From: Marinobacterium halophilum
GTDB taxonomy: Bacteria; Pseudomonadota; Gammaproteobacteria; Pseudomonadales; Balneatricaceae
Reading direction: 5' to 3'
Assembly (NCBI RefSeq): GCF_003014615.1
Contig: NZ_PYGI01000008.1
Coordinates: 62,001 to 126,000, forward strand
Length of the DNA stretch: 64,000 bases
Numbering within the stretch: position 1 is the stretch's first letter; each line of letters starts with the position of its first letter. A program made the position numbers and the translations under genes. Positions 30,152 to 40,410 of this stretch are shown here, piece after piece. The notes under the pieces are model-generated. The model saw nothing but the letters and a program-made list of their open reading frames with translations, did not search any database and had not been told where the DNA came from.

Positions 30152-31549
30152 TTATTCGGCGCGAGCCGACAACAGGTCGCGACCACGGATCACGGCGCCA
30201 CGCACCTGATCCGGCGCAGTACCGCCAATATGGTTACGGGCGGCAACAGACCCTTCCAACGTCAGCACATCGAATACATCGGCAGCGATGGTATCCGAGA
30301 ACTGCTGCAGCTCTTCCAGCGTCATTTCACCCAGATCCTTGCCGGTCTTGATGCCGTAGGCCACCGACAGACCAACGATTTCGTGGGCATCACGGAACGC
30401 CACCCCTTTGCGCACCAAATAGTCCGCCAGATCCGTCGCTGTGGAAAAACCACGCAGTGCAGCTTCACGCATTTCCGGCTTGCGTGATTCGATCGCCGGA
30501 ATCATGTCACCGAAGGCGCGCAGGCAGCCTTTCACCGTGTCTACGGTATCGAACAGCGGCTCCTTGTCTTCCTGATTGTCCTTGTTGTAGGCCAGCGGCT
30601 GGGACTTCATCAACGTCAGCAGCGCCATCAAATGACCGTAAACACGACCGCTCTTACCGCGCACCAGCTCAGGCACGTCAGGGTTCTTCTTCTGCGGCAT
30701 GATCGAGGAACCGGTGCAGAAGCGGTCCGGCAGGTTGATGAAGTTGAACTGAGCCGAGGTCCAGAGCACCAGCTCTTCGGACATGCGCGTCATATGCATC
30801 AGCAGCAGACTGCTGGCCGCACAGAATTCGATTGCGAAGTCACGGTCGGAAACCGCATCCAGCGAGTTGCCGGCCGGGGCATCAAACTGCAGCAGTTCAG
30901 CGGTATAAGCGCGATCGATCGGGTAGGTAGTACCCGCCAATGCGGCGGCACCCAGCGGCAGGATATTGACCCGCTTGCGGCAATCGGCGAAACGTTCGTA
31001 ATCACGGCTCAGCATCTCGAACCAGGCCAACAGGTGGTGACCGAAGGTCACTGGCTGGGCCGTTTGCAGATGAGTGAAGCCGGGCATGATGGTGTCCGCT
31101 TCCTGTTCGGCCAGATCCAGCAAGCCCTGCTGCAGACGACTAATTTCAGCAAGGATCAGGTCAATTTCATCACGCAGGTACAAACGGATATCGGTCGCGA
31201 CCTGATCATTGCGCGAACGTCCGGTGTGCAGTTTTTTGCCGGTGATGCCGATTTTCTTGGTCAAGGCAGCTTCGATGTTCATGTGCACATCTTCCAGCGC
31301 TACCGACCACTCGAACTCACCGCGCTCGATCTCGACACGCACTTCACCCAAACCGCGGATGATGGCGTCACGCTCGTCTTCGGTCAGCACCCCGACCTTG
31401 GCCAACATGCGCGCATGGGCCACGGAGCCCTGGATATCCTGCTTGTACAGGCGACGGTCAAAATCGACGGACGCGGTAAAACGGGCAACAAAGGCGTCGG
31501 TCGGCTCGCTGAAGCGGCCACCCCACTGCTGATTGGTCTTCTGGCTCAT
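30152..31549 (-). CDS. argH: Argininosuccinate lyase
   Basis: Last enzyme of arginine synthesis: cleaves argininosuccinate to arginine and fumarate. It has 465 residues of the fumarase/aspartase superfamily with the signature [16 protein letters not shown] and [16 protein letters not shown] near the N-terminus. The ATG at 31549 gives the family start [15 protein letters not shown]; an ATG three codons earlier is possible. It diverges from hemC across 179 bp that must hold both promoters. Confidence 0.97.
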   Translation of the reverse strand: MSQKTNQQWGGRFSEPTDAFVARFTASVDFDRRLYKQDIQGSVAHARMLAKVGVLTEDERDAIIRGLGEVRVEIERGEFEWSVALEDVHMNIEAALTKKIGITGKKLHTGRSRNDQVATDIRLYLRDEIDLILAEISRLQQGLLDLAEQEADTIMPGFTHLQTAQPVTFGHHLLAWFEMLSRDYERFADCRKRVNILPLGAAALAGTTYPIDRAYTAELLQFDAPAGNSLDAVSDRDFAIEFCAASSLLLMHMTRMSEELVLWTSAQFNFINLPDRFCTGSSIMPQKKNPDVPELVRGKSGRVYGHLMALLTLMKSQPLAYNKDNQEDKEPLFDTVDTVKGCLRAFGDMIPAIESRKPEMREAALRGFSTATDLADYLVRKGVAFRDAHEIVGLSVAYGIKTGKDLGEMTLEELQQFSDTIAADVFDVLTLEGSVAARNHIGGTAPDQVRGAVIRGRDLLSARAE

Positions 31550-31728
31550 GCCGGGCATCTCCTGATGATTCGGCCACCGCAGCGGCCCTGTCTATTTGGC
31601 GTCGATTATAGCAACCCTGGCCCGCATCAGTCTTGCGTCGGCCGCACTTGGCCGTTATCAGTGACGATCTGATACAATCCTGTTTATTTTTCATGCGTTC
31701 AGGGTTGACGCTTGCATAGGAGAGTCCC

Positions 31729-32667
31729 ATGTCCCGCACCATCCGCATTGCCACCCGCCGCAGTCTGCTCGCGCTCTGGCAGGCCGAATACGTCAAGGCG
31801 GAGCTGGAACGGCACCACCCGGACGTCAACATCGAGCTGCTCAAGATCGAATCCCGTGGCGACAAGATTCTGGATACCCCGCTGGCCAAGATCGGCGGCA
31901 AGGGCCTGTTCGTCAAGGAACTGGAAAATGCCCTGCTCGACGGCAGTGCCGACATCGCCGTGCACTCAATGAAAGACGTGCCGATGGAATTTCCTGAAGG
32001 GCTTGGCTTGCCGGTGATCTGCGAACGCGAGCGTCCTACCGATGCTTTTGTCAGCAATGCCTATGCCTGCTTCGATGATCTGCCTCAGGGTGCAGTGGTG
32101 GGTACCTCCTCGCTGCGCCGTGAAGTGCAGATCCGCGAACGCCGACCCGACCTGCAGGTTCGCTTCCTGCGCGGCAATGTGCAGACCCGTCTGCGCAAGC
32201 TGGACGAAGGCCAATATGACGCCATCATTCTGGCAACCGCTGGCCTGCTGCGCCTGAAACTGGGTGAGCGCATCCGCCAGGAGATCAGCGCAGAAGAGAG
32301 CCTGCCGGCCGGTGGTCAGGGTGCCGTAGGCATCGAATGCCGCAATGATGATGCCGAGCTGATCGCCCTGCTCGCACCGCTGCACCATGCCGATACCGCC
32401 AGCCGTGTACTGGCCGAGCGGGCGCTGAACCGCCGTCTGGAAGGCGGCTGCCAGGTGCCGATCGGCTGCTACGCCGTGCTTGATGACGCCGGTGAAGAGC
32501 TGTATCTGCGTGGACTGGTCGGTCGCCCGGATGGCACCCGTGTCCTGCGTGACGAGATCCGCGGCCCCCGCGCCGAGGCCGAAGCAATGGGCATCACCCT
32601 CGCCGACCGCCTGCTGGCAGCGGGTGCCGATGCCATTCTGCGCGAAGTGTATAGCGAACGTGGCTAA
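31729..32667 (+). CDS. hemC: Porphobilinogen deaminase (hydroxymethylbilane synthase)
   Basis: Joins four porphobilinogen molecules to hydroxymethylbilane in haem synthesis. It has 312 residues with [18 protein letters not shown], the HSMKDVPME motif with the catalytic Asp, VGTSSLRR, and the cysteine that carries the dipyrromethane cofactor in [10 protein letters not shown]. First gene of hemCDXY; the stop overlaps the hemD GTG by eight bases. Confidence 0.97.
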   Translation: MSRTIRIATRRSLLALWQAEYVKAELERHHPDVNIELLKIESRGDKILDTPLAKIGGKGLFVKELENALLDGSADIAVHSMKDVPMEFPEGLGLPVICERERPTDAFVSNAYACFDDLPQGAVVGTSSLRREVQIRERRPDLQVRFLRGNVQTRLRKLDEGQYDAIILATAGLLRLKLGERIRQEISAEESLPAGGQGAVGIECRNDDAELIALLAPLHHADTASRVLAERALNRRLEGGCQVPIGCYAVLDDAGEELYLRGLVGRPDGTRVLRDEIRGPRAEAEAMGITLADRLLAAGADAILREVYSERG

Positions 32668-33433
32668 ACCGCTGAGCGGGCAACGGGTGCTGGTCACCCG
32701 CCCGGCCCACCAGTCCCGTAACCAGCTCGAACTCCTGCACCAACAGGGCGCAGAACCGGTTGCTCTGCCACTGTTGGAGATCGTCCCCACAACCGAGCAG
32801 GACGGGGCCGATTTCCAGCAGTGCAAGGCCTGTATTCTCGATCTGGACCGCTATTGCGACGTTATTTTCGTCAGCCCCAATGCCGCCAGCATCGGTGCCG
32901 ACTGGATCGATGAATACTGGCCCCAGTTGCCGCTGGGCGTACGCTGGGTCGGCATCGGCCAGCAGACCTGCGACCGGCTGGAACAGCTAGGCGTCAACGC
33001 TTGGCACGCCGACGGCGGTTTTGATTCCGAAACCCTGCTGGCACACCCGTCCATGCAGGATATGACCGATGCGCGCATACTCATTCTGCGCGCTGAAGGC
33101 GGCCGCGACCTGCTCGCAGAGACCTTGCGCAGCCGCGGCGCCCGTATCGATTATGCCCACATCTATCGCCGCGTCTGCCCCGCTTATCCGCCCGGTCTTA
33201 TCCAAAGTACTATTTATACGCAACCGTTATCGGCTATCCTGATCACCAGTGGTCAAGCCTTGCGCAATCTGCTGCACTTATGTGGACAACACCGCGCCAC
33301 CTTGACCAATATTCTGATCATCGTTCCCAGTGCCCGCCTTGCCGAGCTGGCCCGTTCGCTGGGATTCAACCGAATCCGGGTAGCACAGGGACCAGACGAC
33401 CGCTCCATGGTCGACGCATTGCTACCCGCCTGA
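32660..33433 (+). CDS. hemD: Uroporphyrinogen-III synthase
   Basis: Closes hydroxymethylbilane to uroporphyrinogen III with inversion of ring D. The protein of 257 residues begins (GTG) [18 protein letters not shown] and follows the weakly conserved HemD pattern, with [19 protein letters not shown] mid-protein and [13 protein letters not shown] near the C-terminus. The GTG at 32660 is chosen because the homologous sequence begins there and it overlaps hemC. Sequence is divergent, as usual; context makes the call firm. Confidence 0.93.
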   Translation: MAKPLSGQRVLVTRPAHQSRNQLELLHQQGAEPVALPLLEIVPTTEQDGADFQQCKACILDLDRYCDVIFVSPNAASIGADWIDEYWPQLPLGVRWVGIGQQTCDRLEQLGVNAWHADGGFDSETLLAHPSMQDMTDARILILRAEGGRDLLAETLRSRGARIDYAHIYRRVCPAYPPGLIQSTIYTQPLSAILITSGQALRNLLHLCGQHRATLTNILIIVPSARLAELARSLGFNRIRVAQGPDDRSMVDALLPA

Positions 33434-33448
33434 CCATCGGAACACGGC

Positions 33449-34669
33449 ATGAAAAAGACCCACGATACGACATCTGCACCGCAGGACAGCAAGACCGCAG
33501 CTCAGGTAGATGAAGACAGTACCACCCACGAGCAGGACAGCGTCAACGACGTCCGCAGCGAAGACCCGCCGCCATATGCAACTCAGGCACAGGCTACCGT
33601 GCCACCGTCTACGGCGACCGACGAACCACGCTGTGGCGCGACTTGGCCGGGCAAACTCGCACTGGCGCTGTCAGTCATCGCCCTCGGCGGTGGCAGCTAT
33701 CTGTTCTGGGAAGGCTGGCAGCTGAAACAGCAGAACAGCCAGCAGCAAAGCCAAATCAGCCAACAGGTTGAAACCGCACTGGCCAATGGCCGTGCGCAGG
33801 CAGCCGAAACCGTTGCCGGTGTCAGCCAACAGCTCGGCCAACTGCAGGCCCGTGCCGAGGCCGACAAGGCCAATATCGATGAGTTGCAGGATCGCCTGAC
33901 CCGCAGCATCCAGCAGGTCACCGCCGATGCCGACGTCAGCCGTAAGGACTGGCTGCTGGCGGAAGTGGAATATCTGCTGCGTCTGGCCAACCAGCGCGTA
34001 TTGATGGAACAGACCGCCGCCGGTGCCCTGAACCTGCTCAAGTCCGCCGATGAAAGCCTGCGCGAGACCGATGACGTCACTCTGTACGATGTGCGCAAGG
34101 CGCTGGCTGAAGATATCGCCGCCCTTGAAGCCGTGCCAACCCTGGACACCGAAGGCGTCTTCCTCAAACTCGCCGCCCTTAACCGTCAGGTCGATGGACT
34201 CCGCGTCACCCCGATCACCGACAAGCGCAAACTGCCCGCCCTGCTCGAAGAGATCACGCCCGACAGCGTACAGCAATCCTTTGGCGACGGCCTGAAGAGC
34301 AGCTGGAACACCGCGATGGACAAGTTCGAGACCCTGATCGTGATCCAGCATCATGACCAGCCGGTCAAACCGCTGATGTCACCAGAACAGACTTTCTTCC
34401 TGCAGCAAAACCTGCACCTGATGCTGGAACAGGCCCAGATGGCCCTGTTGCAGCGTAAACAGGATGTGTACACCACCAGCCTGGCCAAGGCACACGACTG
34501 GATCGGCACCCATTTTGACAGCAAGCAGGCCGACACCCAGGCACTGCTGCGAGGACTGGAAGAACTGCAGTCGGTTAATGTAGCCCCGGAACTGCCGGAC
34601 ATTTCCGGCTCGCTGGCCAGCCTGAAAGATTACCTGCGCCAGATGCAAACACTGCGGGAAGAGGGCTGA
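33449..34669 (+). CDS. hemX: HemX family membrane protein
   Basis: 406-residue protein with a cytoplasmic Thr/Gln/Asp-rich N-terminus (about 1-65), one membrane helix (about 70-88, LALALSVIALGGGSYLFWEGW) and a long periplasmic coiled-coil region. It is sometimes annotated as uroporphyrinogen-III C-methyltransferase, but no methyltransferase motifs are visible. The biochemical role is uncertain. It lies between hemD and hemY in one operon. Confidence 0.9.
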   Translation: MKKTHDTTSAPQDSKTAAQVDEDSTTHEQDSVNDVRSEDPPPYATQAQATVPPSTATDEPRCGATWPGKLALALSVIALGGGSYLFWEGWQLKQQNSQQQSQISQQVETALANGRAQAAETVAGVSQQLGQLQARAEADKANIDELQDRLTRSIQQVTADADVSRKDWLLAEVEYLLRLANQRVLMEQTAAGALNLLKSADESLRETDDVTLYDVRKALAEDIAALEAVPTLDTEGVFLKLAALNRQVDGLRVTPITDKRKLPALLEEITPDSVQQSFGDGLKSSWNTAMDKFETLIVIQHHDQPVKPLMSPEQTFFLQQNLHLMLEQAQMALLQRKQDVYTTSLAKAHDWIGTHFDSKQADTQALLRGLEELQSVNVAPELPDISGSLASLKDYLRQMQTLREEG

Positions 34670-34672
34670 TCC

Positions 34673-35908
34673 ATGAAAAAACTCTTCGTTTTCCTGCTGA
34701 TCTTTCTGGTCGCCGGGGCTTGGCTGGGCCAGATGATGGTACAGGACCCCGGCTATGTCTTGCTCGCCTATAAACAGACCACGATCGAAACCAGCCTCTG
34801 GGTGCTGCTGCTGTTGCTGATTATTGGCTTCGCACTGGGCCACTGGCTACTGAACCTGATCGCCGGCATACGCATGCCAGGCGACAAGGTACGGGGCTGG
34901 CAGAGCCGCCGCAACCAGCGCATCAGCCAGCGCAAAACCCTGAAAGGGATGGTCGCCCTGTCCGAAGGCAACTGGTGGAAAGCCCAACGCTTCCTGAGCC
35001 AGGCCGCCGAGCGTTCAGACCTGCCGGTGGTCAACTATCTGGCTGCCGCCCGTGCCGCCCATGAACAGGGTGACAGCAGCGGCACCGATGCTCTGCTCAA
35101 CAAGGCTCGCACCTCAACACCTGAGGCTGAAGTCGCGATCGGTCTGACCCAGGCGCAATTCCAGCTGGACCGTGGCCAGCTCGAACCTTGCCTGGCCAAC
35201 CTGCTGAATCTGCGCCGTCAGGCCCCCAAGAACACTCGCGTACTGCGCCTGTTGCAACAGACGTATCAGCGCTTGGAAGACTGGCTGGCACTGATTCAGC
35301 TGCTGCCCGAACTCAAGCGCCAGAAGGTATTAAGCGACGCCGACCTCAGCGCCCTCGAACAGCAGTGCCACCTGCAACGACTGAACCAGTGTGTCGCCAC
35401 ACTGCCCGCCGATACCGACATGCAGGAACGGCTACAGGTACTGAGCCGCAGTTGGCAGGCCGTGCCCCAGCACCTGCTGCACGACCCAGTCCTGGTCGGT
35501 CGCTATACCGAGCTGATGCGCACCATCGGTGCCGAAGCGGAAGCCGAGACCGTACTGCTGGACCTGATCAAACGCAAATGGGATGCACGCCTGGTCGAAC
35601 TCTACGGCACACTGGCAGGCAAGGATCCGAGCAAACAGCTGGAGACCGCTCAAGGCTGGCTGAAGAAACATCCGGACTGTGCCGAGCTGGAGCTGACACT
35701 GGGACGCCTGAACATGCGCAACGAGCACTGGGATCAGGCGATCAGCCATTTCGAGCGCAGCTTCGAACTGGCCCCCCGTGTGGAAACCTTTGGTGAACTG
35801 CTGCGCCTGCTGCAACATTTGGGCAAGACCGAGCAGGCGGCACAACTGATGCAGACCAATCTCAGTCAGGTAACGCCTACATTGCCGGCGCTGCCGTTGC
35901 CGCATTGA
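34673..35908 (+). CDS. hemY: HemY family TPR protein
   Basis: 411-residue inner-membrane protein with two N-terminal helices (about 3-22 and 42-62) and a TPR-like cytoplasmic part (HWDQAISHFERSFELAP near 350 is a clear repeat). Found with hemX in gammaproteobacterial hem operons and thought to assist late haem synthesis or protoporphyrin handling; it is not the oxygen-dependent protoporphyrinogen oxidase also called HemY. A terminator follows. Confidence 0.9.
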   Translation: MKKLFVFLLIFLVAGAWLGQMMVQDPGYVLLAYKQTTIETSLWVLLLLLIIGFALGHWLLNLIAGIRMPGDKVRGWQSRRNQRISQRKTLKGMVALSEGNWWKAQRFLSQAAERSDLPVVNYLAAARAAHEQGDSSGTDALLNKARTSTPEAEVAIGLTQAQFQLDRGQLEPCLANLLNLRRQAPKNTRVLRLLQQTYQRLEDWLALIQLLPELKRQKVLSDADLSALEQQCHLQRLNQCVATLPADTDMQERLQVLSRSWQAVPQHLLHDPVLVGRYTELMRTIGAEAEAETVLLDLIKRKWDARLVELYGTLAGKDPSKQLETAQGWLKKHPDCAELELTLGRLNMRNEHWDQAISHFERSFELAPRVETFGELLRLLQHLGKTEQAAQLMQTNLSQVTPTLPALPLPH

Positions 35909-35934
35909 CCAACGCAGGTCATCGCACACACTAA

Positions 35935-35963
35935 AAAGGGCAGCTCATCGGCTGCCCTTTTTT
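35935..35963 (+). terminator. Intrinsic terminator after hemY
   Basis: Stem AAAGGGCAGC/GCTGCCCTTT with a six-base loop, followed by a run of T. The A-run on the other side makes it potentially bidirectional, serving fre on the minus strand as well. Confidence 0.85.
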
Positions 35964-36003
35964 CATTCCCGCATCAAGCAGGCATTACGTGGTCCTGCCA
36001 CAC

Positions 36004-36768
36004 TCAGGAGTTGGCGGTTTTCGCCGGACGTGGAGACCAGGCAAACACATCGGAATGGATCTGTGCGTCATCAACACCCTTGGCTTCCAGTCGGTCCACC
36101 AGCGCATGTACCATGCCCGGTGAGCCACAGGCATACACCGCCAGGTCAGCGTCGACAGCCGTCAGATCAGCGGCCAGCGCATCCGGCATCAACCCCGTGC
36201 GACCCTCCCAGCCGGGACTGTTTTCCGGTTCGCTGACCACCGGCACGAAGCGCACGTTGGCATGCTCATGAGCCCACTGCTGCGGCAGCTTTTCCAGATA
36301 GATGTCCGCTTCCACCCGTGCGCCCCAGTAGATGTCGATCGGATTACCCACCTGGTTCGCCAGCAGGTGCTCGACCATGCTCTTGATCTGGGCAAAGCCG
36401 GTACTGGCCGCGGCAAAGATGAAACGGGTATCCGGTGACAGCGTATGTGCATTGAGACAAGACGCACCCTTGGGCAGCTCGACATCGATCGCTGTCTGCG
36501 TACGCAGGTGCTCCAGGATCATGGCATTGAACTCGCTGCCCGGCACCTGACGGATATGCAGTTCCAGATCGCGTCCCTGATCCGGTGCCGAAGCGATGGA
36601 GAAAGACGCTTTTTTGCCTTCGGGCAGATGCAGATCCAGATACTGACCGGCATGAAAATGCATGTTGTCGCGATCGCTTGCCTCCAGGCGCAGACGCACC
36701 CGGAACACATCGTGGTTCAGTGCTTCAAAGCCGGTAATGTCGCAATGTTTTTTTTCTACAGCAAACAC
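36004..36768 (-). CDS. fre: NAD(P)H-flavin reductase
   Basis: 254-residue ferredoxin-NADP reductase-like enzyme. The N-terminal flavin-binding barrel (about 1-100, with KASFSIASAP in place of the usual RxYS) precedes the NAD-binding half with ASTGFAQIKSMVEHLL and the C-terminal YACGSPGMV. Fre-type enzymes supply reduced flavin. In E. coli fre lies directly after ubiD, as here (45 bp), and ubiquinone or prenyl-FMN synthesis may need reduced FMN. Confidence 0.88.
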   Translation of the reverse strand: MFAVEKKHCDITGFEALNHDVFRVRLRLEASDRDNMHFHAGQYLDLHLPEGKKASFSIASAPDQGRDLELHIRQVPGSEFNAMILEHLRTQTAIDVELPKGASCLNAHTLSPDTRFIFAAASTGFAQIKSMVEHLLANQVGNPIDIYWGARVEADIYLEKLPQQWAHEHANVRFVPVVSEPENSPGWEGRTGLMPDALAADLTAVDADLAVYACGSPGMVHALVDRLEAKGVDDAQIHSDVFAWSPRPAKTANS

Positions 36769-36813
36769 GTATTCACTCCTGACCGGACAGCCACGCTGCC
36801 CGGCATAATGCGG

Positions 36814-38301
36814 TTAACAAATATCCAGCTGATCCCAGATGGCATCGACATGCGCTTTCACCGCCGGGTCCATACTGATCGGCTCGCCCCACTCTCGAGT
36901 GGTCTCACCTTCCCACTTGTTGGTCGCGTCCAGCCCCATCTTGGAGCCCAGACCCGACACCGGCGACGCAAAATCTAGGTAATCGATCGGCGTATTGTCG
37001 ATCATCACCGTATCACGCTGCGGGTCCATGCGGGTGGTAATGGCCCAGATAACATCCTGCCAATCGCGTGCATTTACATCGTCATCACAGACTATAACGA
37101 ACTTGGTATACATGAACTGACGCAGGAATGACCAGACACCGAGCATGATCCGCTTGGCATGTCCGGGATACTGTTTCTTGATGGTTACCACCGCCATCCG
37201 GTAGGAACAGCCTTCCGGCGGCAGGTAAAAGTCGACGATTTCAGGGAACTGCTTCTGCAGGATCGGCACGAACACTTCGTTCAGCGCCACCCCCAGCACC
37301 GCCGGCTCATCAGGCGGACGCCCCGTGTAGGTACTGTGATAGATCGCATCCTTACGGCGCGTAATCCGCTCCACAGTGAAGACCGGGAAGGAATCTACCT
37401 CGTTGTAGTAACCGGTATGGTCACCGAACGGTCCTTCATCAGCCATTTCATCAGGGTCGATGTAGCCTTCAAGAATGATCTCGGCACTGGCCGGCACCTG
37501 CAGGTCGTTACCGATACACTGGATGACTTCAGTCTTGCCCCCGCGCAGCAGGCCTGCAAAGGCGTACTCGGACAGGGTATCGGGGACCGGTGTCACCGCA
37601 CCCAGAATGGTTGCCGGATCGGCACCCAGTGCTACCGCGACCGGAAATCTCTCCCCCGGATGCGCCTGTTTCCATTCCCGGAAGTCCAGTGCGCCACCGC
37701 GATGAGCCAGCCAGCGCATGATCAGCTTATTGCGGCCAATCAACTGCTGGCGATAGATCCCAAGATTCTGACGCGGCTTTTCCGGGCCTCGGGTAATCAC
37801 CAGCGGCCAGGTCACCAGCGGACCGGCGTCACCGGGCCAGCAGGTCTGAATCGGGAGGCGTGTCAGGTCGACATCATCACCTTCCAGCACCACTTCCTGA
37901 CAGGGAGCCCGACGGACCTTCTTCGGCCCCATGTTGAGCACCTGTTTATACAGCGGCAGCTTGTCCCAGGCATCTTTCATGCCCCGCGGCGGCTCGGGCT
38001 CCTTCAACTGGGCCAGCAGCTTGCCGACATCACGCAGGGCTTCCACCGACTCTTCGCCCATACCCAGCGCGACGCGTTCGGGGGTGCCAAACAGATTGCC
38101 CAGCACCGGCATGTCAAACCCCTTGGGGTTTTCAAACAGCAGCGCCGGGCCACCAGCCTTGAGGGTGCGGTCACAGATTTCGGTCATCTCCAACACCGGG
38201 TCAACCGGCAGGGTGATGCGCTTCAGTTCACCGCGTGCTTCCAGCATGTTGATGAAGTCACGCAGGTCCTTGTATTTGGGTGTCGACATGGGCTTGCTCA
38301 T
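36814..38301 (-). CDS. ubiD: 4-hydroxy-3-polyprenylbenzoate decarboxylase UbiD
   Basis: Prenyl-FMN-dependent decarboxylase of ubiquinone synthesis. It has 495 residues and is very like E. coli UbiD throughout: [47 protein letters not shown] and the metal/prFMN-binding glutamate region [14 protein letters not shown]. The start is ATG 38301 or 38289; neither has a perfect ribosome site. It probably forms an operon with fre. Confidence 0.96.
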   Translation of the reverse strand: MSKPMSTPKYKDLRDFINMLEARGELKRITLPVDPVLEMTEICDRTLKAGGPALLFENPKGFDMPVLGNLFGTPERVALGMGEESVEALRDVGKLLAQLKEPEPPRGMKDAWDKLPLYKQVLNMGPKKVRRAPCQEVVLEGDDVDLTRLPIQTCWPGDAGPLVTWPLVITRGPEKPRQNLGIYRQQLIGRNKLIMRWLAHRGGALDFREWKQAHPGERFPVAVALGADPATILGAVTPVPDTLSEYAFAGLLRGGKTEVIQCIGNDLQVPASAEIILEGYIDPDEMADEGPFGDHTGYYNEVDSFPVFTVERITRRKDAIYHSTYTGRPPDEPAVLGVALNEVFVPILQKQFPEIVDFYLPPEGCSYRMAVVTIKKQYPGHAKRIMLGVWSFLRQFMYTKFVIVCDDDVNARDWQDVIWAITTRMDPQRDTVMIDNTPIDYLDFASPVSGLGSKMGLDATNKWEGETTREWGEPISMDPAVKAHVDAIWDQLDIC

Positions 38302-38360
38302 TCCAGGCTGCGCCGCGTCTGCGCATCCATACGCTGCGGCTTAACGTACATCCTGTGCAT

Positions 38361-38387
38361 AAAAAAGGGTAAGTGGTTAGCTTACCC
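38361..38387 (-). terminator. Intrinsic terminator after rho
   Basis: On the minus strand GGGTAAG, a seven-base loop, CTTACCC and six T, 43 bp after the rho stop codon. Confidence 0.85.
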
Positions 38388-38429
38388 TGTTGCGGCGATT
38401 TTGGTTCACACCGAAGTGTGTGATCGGCC

Positions 38430-39689
38430 TTATTTACGCTTCATCGACAGGAAGAACTCGTCGTTGGTCTTGAAGTCTTTCAGCTTGTCGATCACGAACT
38501 CGGTAGCTGCGGAATCATCCATCGGGTCCAGCAGCTTGCGCAGAATCCACATGCGCTGCAGCTCTTCCTCGGTGGTCAACAGATCCTCGCGGCGGGTGCC
38601 CGAACGACGGATATTGATCGCCGGGAAGACACGTCGCTCAGCAATCTTGCGGTCCAGATGGACTTCAGAGTTACCCGTGCCCTTGAACTCTTCGAAGATG
38701 ACTTCGTCCATCTTGGAGCCGGTATCGACCAACGCTGTCGCGATGATGGTCAGACTGCCGCCTTCCTCGATGTTACGCGCCGCACCGAAGAAACGCTTGG
38801 GGCGTTCCAGAGCGTGAGCGTCCACACCACCGGTCAACACCTTGCCCGACGACGGGATCACGGTGTTGTAGGCACGAGCCAGACGGGTAATGGAGTCGAG
38901 CAGGATCACCACGTCCTTCTTGTGCTCGGTCAGGCGCTTGGCCTTCTCCAGCACCATTTCGGCAACCTGTACGTGACGTGACGGCGGCTCATCGAAGGTG
39001 GAGGCAACCACTTCACCACGCACGGTACGCTGCATGTCCGTCACTTCCTCGGGGCGCTCGTCGATCAACAGTACGATCAGGTAGCACTCGGGGTTGTTAC
39101 GGGTAATGCTGTTGGCGATGTTCTGCAGCATCAGTGTCTTACCCGCCTTGGGCGGTGACACGATCAACGCACGCTGGCCCTTGCCCATCGGGCAAACCAG
39201 ATCGATAACACGGGCAGTCAGGTCTTCCGTGCTGCCGTTACCGATTTCCATGCGCAGACGCTTCTGAGCGAACAGCGGTGTCAGGTTTTCAAACAGGATT
39301 TTGTTCTTGGCGTTTTCCGGACGGTCATAGTTGATCTCATTGACCTTCAGCAACGCAAAGTAACGTTCACCATCCTTCGGCGGACGAATCTTACCGGTAA
39401 TGGTGTCACCGGTGCGCAGATTGAAACGGCGAATCTGGCTCGGCGATACATAGATGTCGTCGGGGCCGGCCAGATAGGAGGAATCCGCAGACCGCAGAAA
39501 GCCGAAGCCATCCTGCAGGATCTCCAGTACGCCATTGCCATAGATATCTTCACCGCCTTTGGCATGCCGCTTCAAAATCGCGAAGATAACATCCTGTTTG
39601 CGGGAGCGGGCCATGTTTTCGAGGCCCATTTCGGTAGCGATTTCCAGGAGTTCCGGAACGCTTTTCAGTTTCAGTTCGGTAAGATTCAT
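38430..39689 (-). CDS. rho: Transcription termination factor Rho
   Basis: Hexameric RNA helicase that ends transcription of untranslated RNA. It has 419 residues, the usual length: N-terminal SAP-like helices ([15 protein letters not shown]), the cold-shock RNA-binding domain ([29 protein letters not shown]), Walker A SPPKAGKT, Walker [11 protein letters not shown], and the Q/R-loop region. It follows trxA on the same strand with a terminator between them. Confidence 0.98.
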   Translation of the reverse strand: MNLTELKLKSVPELLEIATEMGLENMARSRKQDVIFAILKRHAKGGEDIYGNGVLEILQDGFGFLRSADSSYLAGPDDIYVSPSQIRRFNLRTGDTITGKIRPPKDGERYFALLKVNEINYDRPENAKNKILFENLTPLFAQKRLRMEIGNGSTEDLTARVIDLVCPMGKGQRALIVSPPKAGKTLMLQNIANSITRNNPECYLIVLLIDERPEEVTDMQRTVRGEVVASTFDEPPSRHVQVAEMVLEKAKRLTEHKKDVVILLDSITRLARAYNTVIPSSGKVLTGGVDAHALERPKRFFGAARNIEEGGSLTIIATALVDTGSKMDEVIFEEFKGTGNSEVHLDRKIAERRVFPAINIRRSGTRREDLLTTEEELQRMWILRKLLDPMDDSAATEFVIDKLKDFKTNDEFFLSMKRK

Positions 39690-39854
39690 AGTCTTCAGGA
39701 AGCAGCCGCTATCGGCTGGTTGCGGATGGGAACCGGAGGGTTAGTCAGAAGAAAAATAGTTAAGGTACTGCAATAGATGCCCATGTAATCGAACGCAGGG
39801 CCATACGTGGATCTACTATAAAAGGTAACCTGTGCAGTGTCCAGCAAGGAGGGG

Positions 39855-39880
39855 AAAAACGCAGCCGTAACGACTGCGTC
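39855..39880 (-). terminator. Intrinsic terminator after trxA
   Basis: On the minus strand GACGCAG, a loop of about nine bases, CTGCGTTTTTC, 14 bp after the trxA stop. Confidence 0.8.
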
Positions 39881-39893
39881 TTATCCGGTGTCG

Positions 39894-40220
39894 TCAGAGG
39901 TTGGCGTCGATGAAAGCCGCCAGCTGAGACTTGGACAGGGCACCGACTTTGGTCGCTTCGACATTGCCGCCCTTGAATAACATCAGGGTCGGGATGCCAC
40001 GGATGCCGAATTTGGGCGGAGTTTCGTTGTTTTCGTCGATGTTCAGTTTGCAGACCTTGAGCTTGCCCGCATACTCTTTGGCAATCTCTTCCAGAACCGG
40101 CGCGATCATTTTGCAAGGTCCGCACCATTCGGCCCAGTAGTCTACCAGTACAGCGCCATCAGCCTTGAGTACATCTTCTTCAAAGGAGGCGTCAGTTACA
40201 TTGACGATATTTTCACTCAT
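39894..40220 (-). CDS. trxA: Thioredoxin 1
   Basis: General protein disulfide reductase. It has 108 residues with the active site WCGPCK (Cys33, Cys36) and the cis-proline in RGIPTLMLF. The ATG at 40220 gives the family N-terminus [17 protein letters not shown]; the longer frame from 40319 is not conserved. trxA followed by rho is a widely conserved pair. It diverges from ppx across 190 bp. Confidence 0.98.
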   Translation of the reverse strand: MSENIVNVTDASFEEDVLKADGAVLVDYWAEWCGPCKMIAPVLEEIAKEYAGKLKVCKLNIDENNETPPKFGIRGIPTLMLFKGGNVEATKVGALSKSQLAAFIDANL

Positions 40221-40410
40221 GGATAGATTCTCCAGTGCACCCGGTGCGTTAAAGACAATTTTCGATGATAACACCTGCCACAGGTTACTGCCAGATTCAC
40301 GCCCTATCCGCCCCTGCACTGACCCCTGTCACCAAAAAAGGTAGCGCCCAAGCCGGCATAACCGGTATTTTTGAACGCTGCTCTATATTTGCTATCGAGG
40401 ATACCGTTTG

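Noticed and set aside
33449..34669. HemX as uroporphyrinogen-III C-methyltransferase
   Set aside because: The usual annotation is not backed by any methyltransferase motif; the visible protein is a membrane anchor plus coiled coil.
37159..38817. 552-codon plus-strand frame
   Set aside because: Runs antisense across both ubiD and rho and the intergenic terminator; a chance frame.
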